NCBI GenBank assembly: GCA_964605145.1
Contig: CAZSBG010000012.1
Location: forward strand, 24,778 to 88,777
Source of the DNA: CAZSBG01 sp964605145
GTDB taxonomy: Bacteria; Zhuqueibacterota; Zhuqueibacteria; Thermofontimicrobiales; Thermofontimicrobiaceae
Length of the DNA: 64,000 nt
Direction: 5' to 3'
In this document: positions 35,081-44,336 of the stretch, in pieces
How the letters are laid out: the number at the start of each line of letters is the position of its first letter
Numbering within the stretch: position 1 is the stretch's first letter
The notes under the pieces: generated by a model
Database searches by the model: none
What the model saw: the letters and a program-made list of their open reading frames with translations, nothing else
Told to the model about the DNA's origin: nothing
Position numbers and translations under genes: made by a program

Positions 35081-37270
35081 GTGAGCGTAGAACAGATCAA
35101 ATTAACTTTCAAGGAAAAAGTTGGTTACGGACTGGGGGATACAGCGTCGAATTTGTATTTCCAGATGTATATCAACTTTCTTCTTTTCTTTTATACCGAT
35201 GTTTTCGGAATTCCGGCTGCAGCGGCTGGTACACTCTTTATGTTATCCCGTTTTTGGGATGCGGTTAATGATCCTATGATGGGTATCATCGCAGACCGGA
35301 CCAATACAAAATGGGGTAAATTTCGTCCCTATCTGCTCTGGATTATGGGTCCGCTTGCCGTCATCGGTGTTCTAATGTTTACGACTCCAAATCTGAGTGT
35401 GCAGGGTAAAATCGCCTATGCTTATGTTACCTATATACTGATGATGATGGCTTACACTGCCATTAATATTCCTTATTCAGCACTTCTGGGTGTACTTTCT
35501 TCCGATAGCCAAGAGAGAACGAGTGCATCCACCTACCGTTTTGTCCTGGCCTTTGTCGGTGCCCTGGTCGTGCAGGGCGCAACGCTTCCGTTGGTTTATA
35601 CAACCGGAAACGACCCTCAGGGATTTGCGCTCTCGAACAATACCCTTTTAATAAAAGAGGTGGATAATAAAACATCCAGGTATATTGTAACGGCGAATGA
35701 CGGAATTTCGGAAACGGAAACTGAATTTTTGATCAATATAAAAAAAGAAGGTGAGCGGCCACCAGTTGTGAAAAATCCGCTTGCTGAAATCGTCCTTCAG
35801 GAAGGATTTGGATCAGAAGCCATCGACTTATCCAATGTTTTTTCCGATCCCGATAAAGATAAACTTTTATTTGCAACAAAAGTGAACGACGGTGATGCTG
35901 TGGATGTAAATATCACCAATCAGACACTCAATATAATTGAAAAGAATATTGGCCATTCCGAGATCTCACTGATCGCCAATGATACAAATTATGGACAGAA
36001 AAATACAAATTTTTCGGTATATGTTAATGAAGCGAATAATCAGCGGCCCCAGAGAATCAATCCTCTTCAGGACCAGGTTGTTGATATCGAAAATGAAACG
36101 CATCGCCTGCCTATCGACAGTGTTTTTAATGATGCAAACGGTGATGATCTCAATTATACTGTCTATTCGAAAAATGGTGCTGCCATATCCGCTGCAGCGC
36201 TCGGCACAGAGCTGGAATTTAAACTGAATAAGGTGGGTATATCCGAGATTGTCTTGACTGCGGATGATTTAAAAGGCGGTGTAGCCCGGGATACCTTTTT
36301 TGTAAAATGCCGATCTAAGGAGAATGATCCCCCGTCTATTTACAAGGGAGTTGATAATGTTGAACTGGCCATGGGATTTAATGAATATGCGATCGATATA
36401 TCAGACGTGTTTCAGGATCTCGATGGCGATGCGGTATCCTTTGCTGTAAAAAAGGTAGATGTTGCAAAGGGATTCCAGTTTACACTGGTAATATTTGGCA
36501 TTCTTGCCTGTATTTTGTTCTACTTTACCTTTGCCTGGACCAAAGAACGTGTCCAGCCGCCAACAGAACAACAGTCCTCCTTAAAAAATGATTTGAAAGA
36601 TCTGATTCGAAACCGTCCATGGATGATGTTGCTCTTTATGGGCATCTTCTCATTAGGCTATATTATCATCCGTGTCGGCACTATAATGTACTATTTCAAA
36701 TACTATATTGAGAATGAACTGCTGGCTTCACTTTTTATGGTAACGGGAACACTTGCTGTAATAGCCGGTGTTGCCTGTACCGGTTTTTTATCGAGGATTT
36801 TTGGAAAGAAAAAATTGTACATCATTGTTATGGCTCTTTCGAGTCTGCTTACCATGATCTTCTACTTCATTCCAAAAGAACAGATTGTTTTGGTCTTTGC
36901 CGTAAATATCATCATACAGTTTGTCATGGCGCCTCAAGCACCCCTATTATGGGCAATGTACGCGGATACGGCTGATTACTCAGAATGGAAAAATAAAAGA
37001 CGAGCCACCGGGCTTGTCTTTTCAGCGGCAACCTTCGCACAAAAATTCGGAATGGCCCTTGGCGGTGGAATTGCCGGCTGGCTGCTTGCTATGTTCAGAT
37101 TTCAACCAAATGTACAACAGGCACCGGATACACTCAACGGGATTAAGCTTATGATGAGTTTTATTCCTGCCATTGGAAGTATCGCGGCAACCTTCGTTGC
37201 GTTGTTCTATGAACTCGATGATAAAACCATGAAACAAATAGAACTGGATCTTCAGAAGAGGAAAAAATAG
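35081..37270 (+). CDS. GPH family sugar symporter with a cadherin-like periplasmic insert
   Basis: 729 residues from GTG 35081 (GGAGG six bases ahead). The transporter halves are ordinary GPH/MelB-type: D60-A-V-N-D64-P then GIIADRTNTKWGKFRPY, NIPYSALLGVLS, and after the insert WTKERVQPP, IIRVGTIMYYFKYYI and YADTADYSEWKNKRRATGLVFS. Between TM5 and TM6, residues ~182-464 hold a foreign segment of cadherin-like repeats: the second half of one repeat (183-225), two full repeats (226-321, 322-415) and the first half of another (416-~458). With TM1 starting from the cytoplasm, this loop faces the periplasm. The frame is intact across both junctions. Function of the insert is unknown: ligand capture, partner docking and a neutral insertion are all possible. 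Confidence 0.9.
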   Translation: MSVEQIKLTFKEKVGYGLGDTASNLYFQMYINFLLFFYTDVFGIPAAAAGTLFMLSRFWDAVNDPMMGIIADRTNTKWGKFRPYLLWIMGPLAVIGVLMFTTPNLSVQGKIAYAYVTYILMMMAYTAINIPYSALLGVLSSDSQERTSASTYRFVLAFVGALVVQGATLPLVYTTGNDPQGFALSNNTLLIKEVDNKTSRYIVTANDGISETETEFLINIKKEGERPPVVKNPLAEIVLQEGFGSEAIDLSNVFSDPDKDKLLFATKVNDGDAVDVNITNQTLNIIEKNIGHSEISLIANDTNYGQKNTNFSVYVNEANNQRPQRINPLQDQVVDIENETHRLPIDSVFNDANGDDLNYTVYSKNGAAISAAALGTELEFKLNKVGISEIVLTADDLKGGVARDTFFVKCRSKENDPPSIYKGVDNVELAMGFNEYAIDISDVFQDLDGDAVSFAVKKVDVAKGFQFTLVIFGILACILFYFTFAWTKERVQPPTEQQSSLKNDLKDLIRNRPWMMLLFMGIFSLGYIIIRVGTIMYYFKYYIENELLASLFMVTGTLAVIAGVACTGFLSRIFGKKKLYIIVMALSSLLTMIFYFIPKEQIVLVFAVNIIIQFVMAPQAPLLWAMYADTADYSEWKNKRRATGLVFSAATFAQKFGMALGGGIAGWLLAMFRFQPNVQQAPDTLNGIKLMMSFIPAIGSIAATFVALFYELDDKTMKQIELDLQKRKK
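35619..36474 (+). repeat. Inserted cadherin-repeat segment bounded by a 7-bp direct repeat
   Basis: AGGGATT occurs at 35619-35625 and 36468-36474, in the same reading phase (codons for Q-G-F and K-G-F). The distance between copies is 849 bp, 283 codons. The enclosed protein is about three repeat lengths (283 = 3 x 94.3) in a half-shifted phase. Joining the two copies would restore a 446-residue transporter of normal size. A 7-bp match alone can arise by chance. Confidence 0.6.
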
Positions 37271-37329
37271 AAACAAAATTTATCAAAAACAGCATTAATC
37301 AGTACAGCAAATTGAAGGAACGAAACGAA

Positions 37330-39579
37330 ATGATGAAGAATATTTTGACGTATGCAGTGACAATTTATATTTTATTCGGCGCTCAAATGAGTCTTTACAG
37401 CCAGTTATTGAGCACGCCGGAAATTGAAAAACGGATTGACCAGCTCATCGAAAAAATGACCATTGATGAAAAAATTGGACAGATGAATCAGCGCAATGGC
37501 GCTGATGGCAGGGAAGACGCTGCTCGAAGAGGCTTGATCGGTTCGATTTTGAACGAGATGGACACGAAGAAGATCAACAAGATTCAGCGCATTGCAGTCG
37601 AAGAAAGCCGCCTGGGAATACCAATTCTCATCGGTCGCGACGTGATTCATGGCTTTCGCACAATTTTCCCAATTCCGTTGGGATTGGCTGCCACGTGGAA
37701 TCCCGAGCTTGTGAAAAAAGGAGCGCGGATTTCAGCGGTTGAAGCAGCTTCGGTCGGCATTCGCTGGACGTTTGGCCCCATGATGGATATTTCCCGCGAC
37801 GCCCGTTGGGGCAGGATCGCCGAAAGTTTTGGCGAGGATCATTATCTCACGTCCGAGATGTCCGTGGCAATGGTGCAGGGATTTCAGACGAACGATCTGT
37901 CACGACCGGATGCCATTGCTGCGTGCGCGAAACATTATGTCGGATATGGAGCGGCTGAAGGCGGGCGCGATTATAATACGACTTACATTCCGGAAGGGCT
38001 CATGCGCGAGGTGTATCTCAGACCGTTCCAGGCCAGCGTGAATGCCGGCGTTGCCACCATCATGGCCGGTTTTCATGAAATCAACGGAATTCCGGCAACA
38101 GGCAATATATTTCTGCTGAAAAACGTGTTACGGGATGAATGGAAATTTGATGGCTTTGTGGTGAGCGACTGGGCGTCCATTACGCAAATGATTTCGCACG
38201 GATTTTGTGCTGATGAGAGGGATGCAGCGCTAAAAGCGATCAATGCCGGCGTGGATATGGAAATGGCGACCGATGCATACCAGAAATTTATCAATCAGCT
38301 TTTGGCAGAAAAAAAGATCAGTATGGCAATGATTGATGAATCGGTTCGGAATATTCTCCGTATTAAATTCAAATTGGGATTATTTGAAAATCCTTACACC
38401 GATTTTTCGAAATTTCCAGCCATTGCAAATTCGGAAAATTTGGAATGTGCTAAAGAAACAGCTATTCAGAGTATCGTGATGCTCAAAAATGATAATCAGG
38501 TTCTGCCGCTTTCAAAAGATGTGAAGCACATTGCGGTTATTGGACCTCTTGCTGATGATAATTTTGAGCAATTGGGCACCTGGTCTTTTGATAAAAATAT
38601 CGATGATACGCAAACACCGCTGCGGGCGCTTCGGGAATTCATGGGCGGTTCAGCTAAAATTAATTACGTGAAGACGCTGGAAACCTCGCGAACAAAAAGC
38701 ACGGACGAATTTGGAAAGGTTATCGAGGCTGTAAAAAAATCTGATGTGGCGCTGCTGTTTCTTGGCGAGGAAGCGATTCTTTCCGGCGAAGCCCATTGCC
38801 GCGCAGAGATCGACCTGCCCGGCGCGCAGGAGCAGTTGATCGAAGAAATTCATAAGATTGGCAAACCCACGGTGCTCGTTGTTATGGCCGGGCGACCGTT
38901 GACAATCGGATCGGTTTTAGATAAAGTGGATGCTGTGCTTTATGCATTTCACCCGGGAACCATGGGCGGTCCGGCAATTGTCGATTTGCTGTTTGGCATG
39001 GAATCGCCTTCAGGCAAGTTGCCGGTGACATTCCCGAAAATGGTCGGCCAAATTCCCATCTATTACAATCACAAAAATACCGGCCGGCCGCCGCGCGCGG
39101 ATTCGTGGGTGCATATCGATGACATCCCTGTTCGGCCCTGGCAGACATCGCTGGGCAATGAGTCCCATTATTTAGACGCCGGCTACACGCCACTCTTCCC
39201 GTTTGGCTTTGGGCTGTCGTACACGCAATTTGAGTACAGCGATTTGAAGCTTTCTTCAAAGAAAATCAAGTTGGGAGACAAGATTACATTCTCGGCTACC
39301 ATTAGAAATACCGGCAACGTGGAAGCCGAAGAAGTTGTGCAACTCTACACCCGGGATTTAGTGGGCGACAGAACCCGACCGGTGAAAGAGCTGAAGCGTT
39401 TCCAGCGAATCCTGTTGCAGCCGGGCGAGGAAAGATCAGTGGCATTCGAATTATCCACGGATGATTTAGCCTTCTACAATCAGAGAATGAATCTGGTCAC
39501 GGAGCCCGGCATGTTTCACATCTGGATCGCTGCGGATTCGGAAAGTGGTTTAAGGGGAGAGTTTGAGGTTGTTAAGTAA
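37330..39579 (+). CDS. GH3 family beta-glucosidase (BglX-like), exported
   Basis: 749 residues from ATG 37330, preceded by GAAGGA; an in-frame TTG at 37312 lies inside that site. After a signal peptide (cleavage near LYS-Q) the GH3 N-domain shows TIDEKIGQMNQ, RDVIHGFRTIFPIPLG, RDARWGRIAESFGED and ACAKHYVGYGA. The nucleophile is D280 in GFVVSDWAS. The C-terminal sandwich and a fibronectin-III-like domain (GLSYTQFEYSDL, then EEVVQLYTRDLVGD) are complete. It should release glucose from beta-linked gluco-oligosaccharides in the periplasm. It follows the GPH symporter in the same operon. Confidence 0.94.
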   Translation: MMKNILTYAVTIYILFGAQMSLYSQLLSTPEIEKRIDQLIEKMTIDEKIGQMNQRNGADGREDAARRGLIGSILNEMDTKKINKIQRIAVEESRLGIPILIGRDVIHGFRTIFPIPLGLAATWNPELVKKGARISAVEAASVGIRWTFGPMMDISRDARWGRIAESFGEDHYLTSEMSVAMVQGFQTNDLSRPDAIAACAKHYVGYGAAEGGRDYNTTYIPEGLMREVYLRPFQASVNAGVATIMAGFHEINGIPATGNIFLLKNVLRDEWKFDGFVVSDWASITQMISHGFCADERDAALKAINAGVDMEMATDAYQKFINQLLAEKKISMAMIDESVRNILRIKFKLGLFENPYTDFSKFPAIANSENLECAKETAIQSIVMLKNDNQVLPLSKDVKHIAVIGPLADDNFEQLGTWSFDKNIDDTQTPLRALREFMGGSAKINYVKTLETSRTKSTDEFGKVIEAVKKSDVALLFLGEEAILSGEAHCRAEIDLPGAQEQLIEEIHKIGKPTVLVVMAGRPLTIGSVLDKVDAVLYAFHPGTMGGPAIVDLLFGMESPSGKLPVTFPKMVGQIPIYYNHKNTGRPPRADSWVHIDDIPVRPWQTSLGNESHYLDAGYTPLFPFGFGLSYTQFEYSDLKLSSKKIKLGDKITFSATIRNTGNVEAEEVVQLYTRDLVGDRTRPVKELKRFQRILLQPGEERSVAFELSTDDLAFYNQRMNLVTEPGMFHIWIAADSESGLRGEFEVVK

Positions 39580-39595
39580 CCTGAATACATCAATA

Positions 39596-39628
39596 AAAGC
39601 CCCCCTTGAAGGGGGGAATGGGGAGATG
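39596..39628. repeat. Palindromic G/C-tract repeat, copy 1
   Basis: AAAGCCCCCCTTGAAGGGGG continues to GATG at 39628. CCCCCC at 39600-39605 pairs with GGGGGG at 39611-39616. It lies between GH3 and GH17. A second copy is at 40692-40727, on the other side of GH17. It could act as a transcript stabiliser or weak terminator. Confidence 0.75.
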
Positions 39629-39690
39629 TTTTTAGAAGTCACACATTACCGTTTTTATTCTCTTCTCCCCCCAAAAAAAATGGAGTATCT

Positions 39691-40686
39691 ATGAAAAAAA
39701 TCATACAATTTAGTTTATTCATTTTATTTGTTTTATTTACTATTTTTTCCTGTAATCAAAATAAAACTGAATCTTCACAAAAGGTCGATATTTTAAGCGA
39801 TGACTGGCCCGGCTACGCAATTTCATATTCCGGCTATCGCGAAGGACAAAATCCTCAAAAATATATCTATCCGACACAGGAACAGGTGAAGGAAGATTTA
39901 AAAATATTGGAGAAAAATTGGCGCCTTATTCGAGTTTACGGTTCCGACCAGCACAGTTCCGATGTGCTGGAGGTGATTCGACAGGAGAAAATCAACCTGA
40001 ATGTGATGCTCGGAATCTGGATCGACGGCGAGCCAGAGTATGAAGCGGATAATCAAGCACAGATTCAAAAAGGGATTGAACTGGCGAATAATTATCAAGA
40101 TATCGTCATTGCGGTGAATGTGGGCAATGAAATTTTAGTGGATTGGTCCGATCACAAAATCACGGAAGAAAAGGCCATTGAATACGTAAGGCGGGTGAAA
40201 CAAGCTGTGTCCGTTCCAGTGACCGTGGCGGACGATTTTACATTTTGGCGAGAACGCGGCGCAAAATTAGCCGAAGAAGTGGATTTCGTCACCATGCATA
40301 CCTATCCCATTTGGGGAGGACGAGATATTGATACCGGGTTAGAGGTGACCATAGAACATTATGAAAGTGTGAAAAACGCGCTGCCAGATAAAAAAATCGT
40401 TATCGGCGAGGCTGGATGGGCAACGTACACAGTTGGGGAGCTTCACGCGCCAAAGGCTGGCGACGAACAGAAACAGAAAATCTATTTCAACCAGTTGATG
40501 AACTGGGCCAAAGAAAATAACGTGATCGTCTTCTTCTTTGAAGCGTTCGATGAGCCCTGGAAAGGCACCGGCACCGAAGGACATTGGGGACTTTTTACCG
40601 AAGAACGAAAAGCCAAACCAGCTATGCAGGAACTTTACCCGGAATTGATGCCGGACGGCCCGACTTCGCCGTCTTATGATGAGTAG
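39691..40686 (+). CDS. GH17-like beta-1,3-glucanase/glucosidase, predicted lipoprotein
   Basis: 331 residues with TGGAG ahead of the start. The signal ends in a good lipobox, I-F-S-C21, so it is probably membrane anchored. The TIM barrel shows GH17-type features: GYAISYSGYREGQNP, RLIRVYGSD, the acid/base E147 in NVGNEILV, VTMHTYPIWGG and the nucleophile E240 in IVIGEAGW. GH17 enzymes act on beta-1,3-glucans such as laminarin. The gene is flanked by two copies of a palindromic repeat, which sets it apart from its neighbours, though orientation and function fit the locus. Confidence 0.85.
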   Translation: MKKIIQFSLFILFVLFTIFSCNQNKTESSQKVDILSDDWPGYAISYSGYREGQNPQKYIYPTQEQVKEDLKILEKNWRLIRVYGSDQHSSDVLEVIRQEKINLNVMLGIWIDGEPEYEADNQAQIQKGIELANNYQDIVIAVNVGNEILVDWSDHKITEEKAIEYVRRVKQAVSVPVTVADDFTFWRERGAKLAEEVDFVTMHTYPIWGGRDIDTGLEVTIEHYESVKNALPDKKIVIGEAGWATYTVGELHAPKAGDEQKQKIYFNQLMNWAKENNVIVFFFEAFDEPWKGTGTEGHWGLFTEERKAKPAMQELYPELMPDGPTSPSYDE

Positions 40687-40691
40687 AAGTC

Positions 40692-40727
40692 TAAAAGTCC
40701 CCCTTTGAAGGGGGATTTAGGGGGATG
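40692..40727. repeat. Palindromic G/C-tract repeat, copy 2
   Basis: CCCCCTTTGAAGGGGG at 40699-40714, followed by ATTTAGGGGGATG. Same design as 39596-39628, here between GH17 and the phosphorylase candidate. The outer part differs by several bases. Confidence 0.75.
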
Positions 40728-40803
40728 TCGAAACCATAACTTACTATTTTTATAAAAAGAAATATATGTTGTCAAAATAATAAAACACCAGGAGATTTTT
40801 TGA

Positions 40804-43800
40804 ATGACGAAAGTTCCGCTCCAAATTGGAAATTCCATATTAAAATCAGAAGTAAAAACGGTTCAGGGAGAATTTACAGACTTCGACGGAGAAACATTTT
40901 ACAAAATTTCCAACTACGATAAAATGCAGCCGTATTTTATGAGCATTGTCAGCGATTCCGATCACTGGATGTTCCTTTCCAGCAACGGCGGAATCACTGC
41001 CGGCAGGCGCGATTCGGACAATGCGCTGTTTCCTTATGACCCGGATGATAAGATATTCGATTCAGCGCATCATACCGGAAGTAAAACCTACGCACGCGCC
41101 GAAAAAGATGACAAAAAATATCTCTGGGAACCATTTTCAGAAAGATATAGCGGTGTGTACCGCATTGAAAGGAATCTCTATAAAAATTCATTGGGCAATA
41201 AAATCATTTTCGAGGAAATAAATGAAGATTTATCGCTTGCGTTTCAATACGGCTGGATGAACAGCGAAAAATTCGGGATCATCAAAACATCGCAAATCAT
41301 CAATCAAAATTCTGCTTCGGTTTCAATCGAAATTTTGGATGGCTTACAGAATTTGCTTCCCTACGGCATTACTCGCAGATTTCAAATGGAATACAGCACG
41401 TTGGGTGATGCGTATAAAAAGAGCGAGCTTTTGGAAGAAACCAAATTGGGTATTTTTTCACTCAGCTCAATTCCAATCGATAAAGCAGAACCCAGCGAAG
41501 CACTGAAATCGACAACTGTCTGGTCGACCGGATTGCATGAAACAAAAATTCTGCTTTCAGAGCAGCAAATCAATAATTTCTGCAATGGATTTCCAGTCGA
41601 ACAGGAAACCGAAGTCAGCGCGCGCCGCGGCGCTTATTTCGTTTATTCTCATTTCGAATTGGAGCGCAAGGCTGAAAAGGATTGGCTGTTTATCTGTGAA
41701 ATCAACCAGGATATTGCTGATGTCGTTCAGTTATCAACTTTCCTCAAACAGGAGAAAAATCCGAAGCAACATGTCTTCACTGACGTTGCTAGTGGCTGCC
41801 AAAATCTGAGGCGTATTTTGGCCAATGCCGATGGCGTTCAATTTTCAGAACAAACACTGTTCTCAGCCCGGCATTTTTCCAATGTGCTGTTCAATGTTAT
41901 GCGCGGTGGTATTTTTGATGATGATTATTCAATTTCAAAAAATGATTTTATTTCTTACCTGAAAAACACGAATCGTCAAATCGTTGAAAAACATTCGTCG
42001 TTCCTGCAAAGACTGCCAGAGAAGATTCATCATTCACAGTTGTTAAAGCAGATCGAATCTTTCGGGAATCGTGACCTGGAAAGATTGGGATACGATTATT
42101 TGCCGTTGACATTCAGCCGGCGGCATGGCGATCCCAGTCGGCCGTGGAACCATTTTGCCATTGAAATCAAGAACGAACGTGGCGAAAAAATCCTCAATTA
42201 CCAGGGCAACTGGCGGGATATTTTTCAAAACTGGGAAGCGCTGCTAATTTCGTTCCCCGGCTATATCGAAAGCGCCATCAGCAAATTTTTGAACGCTTCC
42301 ACAGCGGACGGCTACAATCCCTATCGCGTCACGCGGGATGGCTTCGATTGGGAAATTCTCGATCCGACCGATCCATGGTCATACATTGGCTATTGGGGCG
42401 ATCATCAGGTCATTTACCTGCTGCGGTTGCTTGAACTTTCGAGGCGCTATCATCCCAATAAATTGGAATCATTTTTAACAAAAGATATTTTTGCTTTTGC
42501 CAATGTTCCATATCGAATTAAATTATATCAGGATATGCTCAAAAATCCACACGACACCATCGATTTCGACGCTGGTCTTCATGAGGAAATTGAAAAGCGG
42601 GTTCAATTAATAGGTTCGGATGGACGGTTTATTTGGGATAACGATGGCACCATTTTTCATGTGAATCTGACTGAAAAACTGCTTCTTTCAGCCCTGACGC
42701 GGCTTTCCAATTTCATCCCTGAAGCCGGCATCTGGATGAACACCCAGCGCCCGGAATGGAACGACGCCAATAACGCGTTGGTTGGTTTCGGCGTATCCAT
42801 GGTGACGTTGTATTACCTGCGCCGGTTCCTCGGTTTCGCCAAAGAATTATTTCGAACAGCGCCTGTTGCTGAGGCTGAAATTACGACAGAATTGGCTGAA
42901 TTTATGAATTCGATTTCTCTGACATTGCAAAATTATGTTAGTCAACTCAAAAATACTATTTCGGATCAAACCCGAAAGAAAATTTTAGATGAATTGGGCG
43001 AATCTGGTAGCGTTTACCGGAAGCAAATTTATGCGGCTGGTTTTTCGGGCGAGAAAAAAACGATCTCGTTTGAGGACTTAATCGCGTTCTGCGACCTTGC
43101 GCTCAAGCACATCGATTTTACTATCAAAGCGAATAAGCGGAATGATAACCTGTTTCACGCGTATAATTTAATGAAGCTCAAAGATGGCAACGGAATTTCA
43201 ATTCGGCGGCTTTATGAGATGCTGGAAGGACAGGTGGCTGTGCTGAGTTCCGGGTATCTCTCGGCAAAGGAATCGCTGGAAGTTTTGGATGCGCTTCGAA
43301 ACAGCGCTTTGTTCAGAGAAGATCAGCATAGTTATATTCTCTATCCTAACAGGCGGCTGCCCAAATTCATTGAAAAGAATTTCATTTTCAGGGAAGATTT
43401 TGAAAAATCAGAGTTGTTGAAAATTTTCGTTGAAAAAGGTGATCGGAAAATTGTAATTCAGGACACCGAAAGCAACGCGCATTTCAATGGAACCATGCGC
43501 AACGCCCGCGTTCTCGAAGAAGCAATTGACGCTTTAGAACCCGAATTTAAAATGCTGGTCGAAAAAGAAAAAGCGCAAATTCTGGATCTTTATGAAAAGA
43601 TATTCGATCATCAGTCATTCACAGGGCGCTCTGGCACTTTTTTCAAATACGAAGGACTGGGCAGCATTTACTGGCACATGGTTTCCAAATTATTGTTAGC
43701 TGTTCAGGAAAATATCTTCCACGCCATCGAAAATGGAGAGGACGCAATAGTTGTCGCTCGATTGATTGACCATTACAGAGATGTTCAGATTGGCATTGGC

Positions 43801-44268
43801 GTCACCAAATCGCCTGATGTGTACGGCGCATTTCCGACTGATCCCTATTCGCACACGCCAGCGCATGCAGGAGTTCAGCAGCCGGGCATGACCGGGCAAG
43901 TGAAAGAAGACATTCTTTCACGATTTGGTGAGTTGGGAATTTTTGTGAAAGATGCAAAAATTCATTTCCGGCCCGATCTTTTGAATCGGGATGAATTTTT
44001 AACAGGACCTGCTTCCTTTAATTTTTATGAAGTCGGAGGTTTAGAAAAGAGCATCGATTTAGAAAAGAAATCGCTTGGATTCACCTATTGCCAGATACCC
44101 GTCATTTATACATGCGCCGAAAAAAATGAAGTGATCGTGACGAAAAATGACGGTTCATCCGAGCAGATCAATGGTCTGGTGATCGATGCGCAAACGAGCG
44201 CTTCCATTTTTGAGCGGGACGGGAGTATAAAAAGAATCGATGTTAAATTCGAGTCGTCTAAATTATAA
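40804..44268 (+). CDS. Large cytoplasmic GH149/GH161-like beta-1,3-glucan phosphorylase candidate
   Basis: 1154 residues, no signal peptide, start preceded by AGGAGA. The overall plan suits GH94-clan phosphorylases of the GH149/GH161 size class: an N-terminal beta-sandwich (SSNGGITAGRRDSDNALFPY, then SGVYRIERNLYKNSLGN), a (alpha/alpha)6 region with DPWSYIGYWGDHQVIYLLRL, and RPEW652-N-D654-ANNALVG in the place where GH94 enzymes have the catalytic DWND motif. GH149 and GH161 enzymes phosphorolyse beta-1,3-gluco-oligosaccharides to glucose 1-phosphate. The genes around it for beta-glucan cleavage and import support this. I cannot exclude another inverting phosphorylase specificity in the same clan. 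Family choice is by size, motif and context, not by search. Confidence 0.65.
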   Translation: MTKVPLQIGNSILKSEVKTVQGEFTDFDGETFYKISNYDKMQPYFMSIVSDSDHWMFLSSNGGITAGRRDSDNALFPYDPDDKIFDSAHHTGSKTYARAEKDDKKYLWEPFSERYSGVYRIERNLYKNSLGNKIIFEEINEDLSLAFQYGWMNSEKFGIIKTSQIINQNSASVSIEILDGLQNLLPYGITRRFQMEYSTLGDAYKKSELLEETKLGIFSLSSIPIDKAEPSEALKSTTVWSTGLHETKILLSEQQINNFCNGFPVEQETEVSARRGAYFVYSHFELERKAEKDWLFICEINQDIADVVQLSTFLKQEKNPKQHVFTDVASGCQNLRRILANADGVQFSEQTLFSARHFSNVLFNVMRGGIFDDDYSISKNDFISYLKNTNRQIVEKHSSFLQRLPEKIHHSQLLKQIESFGNRDLERLGYDYLPLTFSRRHGDPSRPWNHFAIEIKNERGEKILNYQGNWRDIFQNWEALLISFPGYIESAISKFLNASTADGYNPYRVTRDGFDWEILDPTDPWSYIGYWGDHQVIYLLRLLELSRRYHPNKLESFLTKDIFAFANVPYRIKLYQDMLKNPHDTIDFDAGLHEEIEKRVQLIGSDGRFIWDNDGTIFHVNLTEKLLLSALTRLSNFIPEAGIWMNTQRPEWNDANNALVGFGVSMVTLYYLRRFLGFAKELFRTAPVAEAEITTELAEFMNSISLTLQNYVSQLKNTISDQTRKKILDELGESGSVYRKQIYAAGFSGEKKTISFEDLIAFCDLALKHIDFTIKANKRNDNLFHAYNLMKLKDGNGISIRRLYEMLEGQVAVLSSGYLSAKESLEVLDALRNSALFREDQHSYILYPNRRLPKFIEKNFIFREDFEKSELLKIFVEKGDRKIVIQDTESNAHFNGTMRNARVLEEAIDALEPEFKMLVEKEKAQILDLYEKIFDHQSFTGRSGTFFKYEGLGSIYWHMVSKLLLAVQENIFHAIENGEDAIVVARLIDHYRDVQIGIGVTKSPDVYGAFPTDPYSHTPAHAGVQQPGMTGQVKEDILSRFGELGIFVKDAKIHFRPDLLNRDEFLTGPASFNFYEVGGLEKSIDLEKKSLGFTYCQIPVIYTCAEKNEVIVTKNDGSSEQINGLVIDAQTSASIFERDGSIKRIDVKFESSKL

Positions 44269-44336
44269 ATTAGCGGATATTCCTTTGAGTTTGAATTTTA
44301 TTTATCAGTTTGTTCATAGAAATATGGAGTCTTAAT

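Noticed and set aside
39596..40727. GH17 as cargo of an insertion sequence
   Set aside because: The flanking palindromes are not in inverted orientation as IS ends and no transposase is present.
40745..40760. A single copy similar to the 16-bp enhancer motif before the phosphorylase candidate
   Set aside because: Only 13 of 16 positions match, it is not paired and no -24/-12 promoter follows.
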